64,000 nucleotides of DNA. Origin: Phenylobacterium sp. GTDB taxonomy: Bacteria > Pseudomonadota > Alphaproteobacteria > Caulobacterales > Caulobacteraceae. The position numbers and the translations under genes are program-made. The notes under the pieces are model-generated. The model was not told the origin of the DNA. It did no database searches and was given only the letters and a program-made list of their open reading frames with translations. Positions 62,535 to 64,000 of this stretch are shown one piece after another. How positions within the stretch are numbered: the first letter of the stretch is position 1; the number at the start of each line of letters is the position of its first letter. Location of the stretch: positions 183,272 through 247,271 of the forward strand of contig JAGNIV010000003.1 of the NCBI GenBank assembly GCA_018001015.1. The letters are read 5' to 3'.

Positions 62535-63737
62535 ATGACGCAGACCCTCACCGCCCAGGAGGCCCGCCGCATCGCCCTGGCCGCCCAGGGTTTCGGCGAG
62601 CGCCGCCCGGCCGATCCCGGCAAGCGCCATCTGGTCAAGACCATCGATCGGCTGGGCCTGCTGCAGATCGATTCGGTCAATGTGGTCAGCCGCACCCACT
62701 ACCTGCCGCTGTTCTCCCGGCTCGGCGCCTATCCCCGGCCCCTGCTGGAGGACCTGGCCTGGGGCAGGAAGCCGGCCCTGTTCGAGTACTGGATGCACGA
62801 GGCGTCGCTGGCCCCCCACGCCCTCCAGCCGCTGATGCGCTGGCGGATGGACGACGCCCGCGAAGGCGTCGGCACCTGGAAGGGGGTCGCCCGCTTCCTG
62901 CGCGAGAACCGGCCTTTCATCGACAAGGCCCTGGCCGAGATCCACGCCCGCGGCGCCATCTCCGCCGGCGAGCTCGAGATCGGCGAGAAGCGGGGCAAGG
63001 GCGGCTGGTGGGGCTGGAGCGAGGGCAAGCGGGCCATGGAGTGCCTGTTCTGGGCCGGCGAGATCACCACCGCCACCCGGCGCACCACCTTCGAGCGAGT
63101 CTACGGCCTACCAGACGACGTCCATCCCAGGTCGGTGCGGGACGCCCCCACTCCGCCCCGCGACGAGGCGCAACGCCAGTTGCTCCGCATCGCCGCCCGC
63201 GCCCAGGGCGTGGCCACCGAGCGCGACCTGCGCGACTATTTCCGGATGCCGGTGGCCGACACCAAGGCCCGCCTCGCCGAGTTGGTGGAGGCCGGTGACC
63301 TGCTGCCGGTGTCGGTGAAGGGCTGGGACCAGCCCGCCTATCTCGACCCCGCCGCGCGCAGGCCGCGCAGGATCACCGCGCGCGCCCTGCTCTCGCCCTT
63401 CGACAACCTGATCTGGTTCCGCGAGCGCACTGAGCGGCTGTTCGGCGTCCGCGTCCGCCTGGAGATTTACACCCCGGCCGAAAAGCGCGTGCACGGCTAC
63501 TACGTCCTGCCCTTCCTGCAGGGCGAGGCCATCACCGCCCGCGTCGACCTCAAGGCCGACCGCAAGGCCGGCGTCCTGCTGGTCCAGTCGGCCCACGCCG
63601 AACCCTGGGCCGATGCGGCGACGCCGAAGTTGCTGGCGACGGAGCTCAAGCTGATGGCGGGGTGGCTTGGGCTCGGCTCGGTGCAGGTCGAAACCAAGGG
63701 CGACTTGGCGCCGAGCTTGGCGGCGGTTCTGACCTAA
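62535..63737 (+). CDS. YcaQ/AlkX-like DNA crosslink glycosylase family (HTH_42)
   Basis: Protein of 400 residues. The family core of winged-helix tandem domains carries LGLLQIDSVNVVSRTHYLP near residue 43: the QID (QxD) site matches the AlkX/YcaQ group and differs from QxQ of AlkZ. Later blocks FEYWMHEASLAP, WWGWSEGKRAMECLFWAGEI and LLSPFDNLIWFRERTERLFG are typical. E. coli YcaQ removes nitrogen-mustard interstrand crosslinks. Operon with ppk2. Confidence 0.9.
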   Translation: MTQTLTAQEARRIALAAQGFGERRPADPGKRHLVKTIDRLGLLQIDSVNVVSRTHYLPLFSRLGAYPRPLLEDLAWGRKPALFEYWMHEASLAPHALQPLMRWRMDDAREGVGTWKGVARFLRENRPFIDKALAEIHARGAISAGELEIGEKRGKGGWWGWSEGKRAMECLFWAGEITTATRRTTFERVYGLPDDVHPRSVRDAPTPPRDEAQRQLLRIAARAQGVATERDLRDYFRMPVADTKARLAELVEAGDLLPVSVKGWDQPAYLDPAARRPRRITARALLSPFDNLIWFRERTERLFGVRVRLEIYTPAEKRVHGYYVLPFLQGEAITARVDLKADRKAGVLLVQSAHAEPWADAATPKLLATELKLMAGWLGLGSVQVETKGDLAPSLAAVLT

Positions 63738-63739
63738 TT

Positions 63740-63886
63740 CCTCCCCCAGGCGCGTAGCGCCGATGTGGGGGAGGTGGCGCGGACCGCAGGTCCGTGCCGG
63801 AGGGGGATCAACGTAGTTGACCTCTTCGACCCCAAAACAAGAGTCAAAGTCCCCCTCAGTCAGCTTCGCTGACAGCTCCCCCAGCG
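63740..63886. repeat. Multi-hairpin intergenic repeat cluster
   Basis: CCTCCCCCA (63740-63748) mirrors TGGGGGAGG (63766-63774) around GGCGC-gta-GCGCC; next CGGACC-gca-GGTCCG; then GTCAGC-ttc-GCTGAC (63859-63873) flanked by CCCCC runs. Four stacked inverted repeats after ycaQ, related to the G/C-run elements elsewhere in the window. Confidence 0.7.
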
Positions 63887-63960
63887 AGCTACGGGATGCA
63901 CGGAAGTGATTCCCTGATTTGAGCTGAGCTGATTCAACGGTCCATCGGATGGAGGATCGT

Positions 63961-64000
63961 ATGGACGGCTTTGGCCCTGGGGATGTGCGCACGTCGGCGC
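63961..64000 (+). CDS. Possible start of the next gene (truncated by window edge)
   Basis: ATG at 63961 follows GGAGGATCG, an ideal ribosome site, and is open to the window end (MDGFGPGDVRTSA, 13 codons). TCCATC-g-GATGGA lies just before, overlapping the ribosome site. Too short to name; composition gives no clue. Confidence 0.35.
   Translation, partial: MDGFGPGDVRTSA

Noticed and set aside
61401-62945. Long minus-strand open frame across ppk2 and ycaQ
   Set aside because: Antisense shadow of ppk2, Leu/Gly/Gln-rich, without family features.
1-64000. CRISPR arrays, insertion sequences, prophage or integrase genes
   Set aside because: No regularly spaced repeats, transposase, integrase or phage structural genes were seen in any frame.

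Overview
The window is GC-rich, densely packed bacterial DNA. Gene content points to an alphaproteobacterium of the order Caulobacterales, close to Caulobacter or Phenylobacterium. The main pointers are a split F0 cluster with b' and b subunits, a SigF/NrsF ECF sigma factor pair, an alphaproteobacterial coxB-coxA-ctaB-ctaG-coxC-surf1 operon running into thrC and an M16 peptidase, homoserine kinase coupled to RNase HI, a YbjN protein, and many short palindromic intergenic repeats. I saw no rRNA, convincing tRNA, CRISPR array, insertion sequence or prophage. Identities come from reading the sequence only.

Layout. 1-1.4 kb: end of the ATP synthase F0 operon. 1.8-6.5 kb: glycine cleavage operon gcvT-gcvH-gcvPA-gcvPB (minus strand) behind a tandem glycine riboswitch. 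6.7-16.3 kb: housekeeping genes (argS, ispH, thrB-rnhA, nfeD-SPFH) with an AbrB/Doc toxin-antitoxin pair and a MarR regulator. 16.3-24 kb: accessory redox genes under local regulators, namely LysR facing pirin-wrbA, a nitronate monooxygenase, and an HxlR regulator among four short-chain dehydrogenases, one lacking the catalytic tyrosine. 24-31 kb: carboxylesterase, yaaA, an FAD-linked 2-hydroxyacid dehydrogenase, VapBC, and an operon of YceI, a cytochrome b561-YceI fusion and threonylcarbamoyl-AMP synthase. 31.6-42 kb: acyl-CoA dehydrogenase, sigF-nrsF facing a DUF1223 gene through two divergent ECF-type promoters, then amidohydrolase, 3-methyladenine glycosylase, peroxiredoxin, YqgE, a GGDEF-EAL protein and an acetyltransferase. 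41-50 kb: cytochrome c oxidase operon (minus) ending in thrC and an M16 peptidase. 50.5-56 kb: tldD, a TonB-dependent receptor behind a promoter embedded in a perfect 15-bp palindrome, and a POT peptide transporter. 56-64 kb: DUF427, an AT-richer DUF3800 gene with a structured leader, gshA, rsmE, GNAT, GFA-like, ppk2 and a YcaQ-family glycosylase.

The genes are mostly core metabolism and respiration. Translational coupling by 1-4 base stop/start overlaps is pervasive (TGATG, ATGA, GTGA, and one apparent CTGA). The most interesting non-core signals are the divergent SigF promoters, the palindrome-covered TonB receptor promoter, the DUF3800 island, the Tyr-to-Phe SDR, and two families of dispersed palindromic repeats at gene ends.
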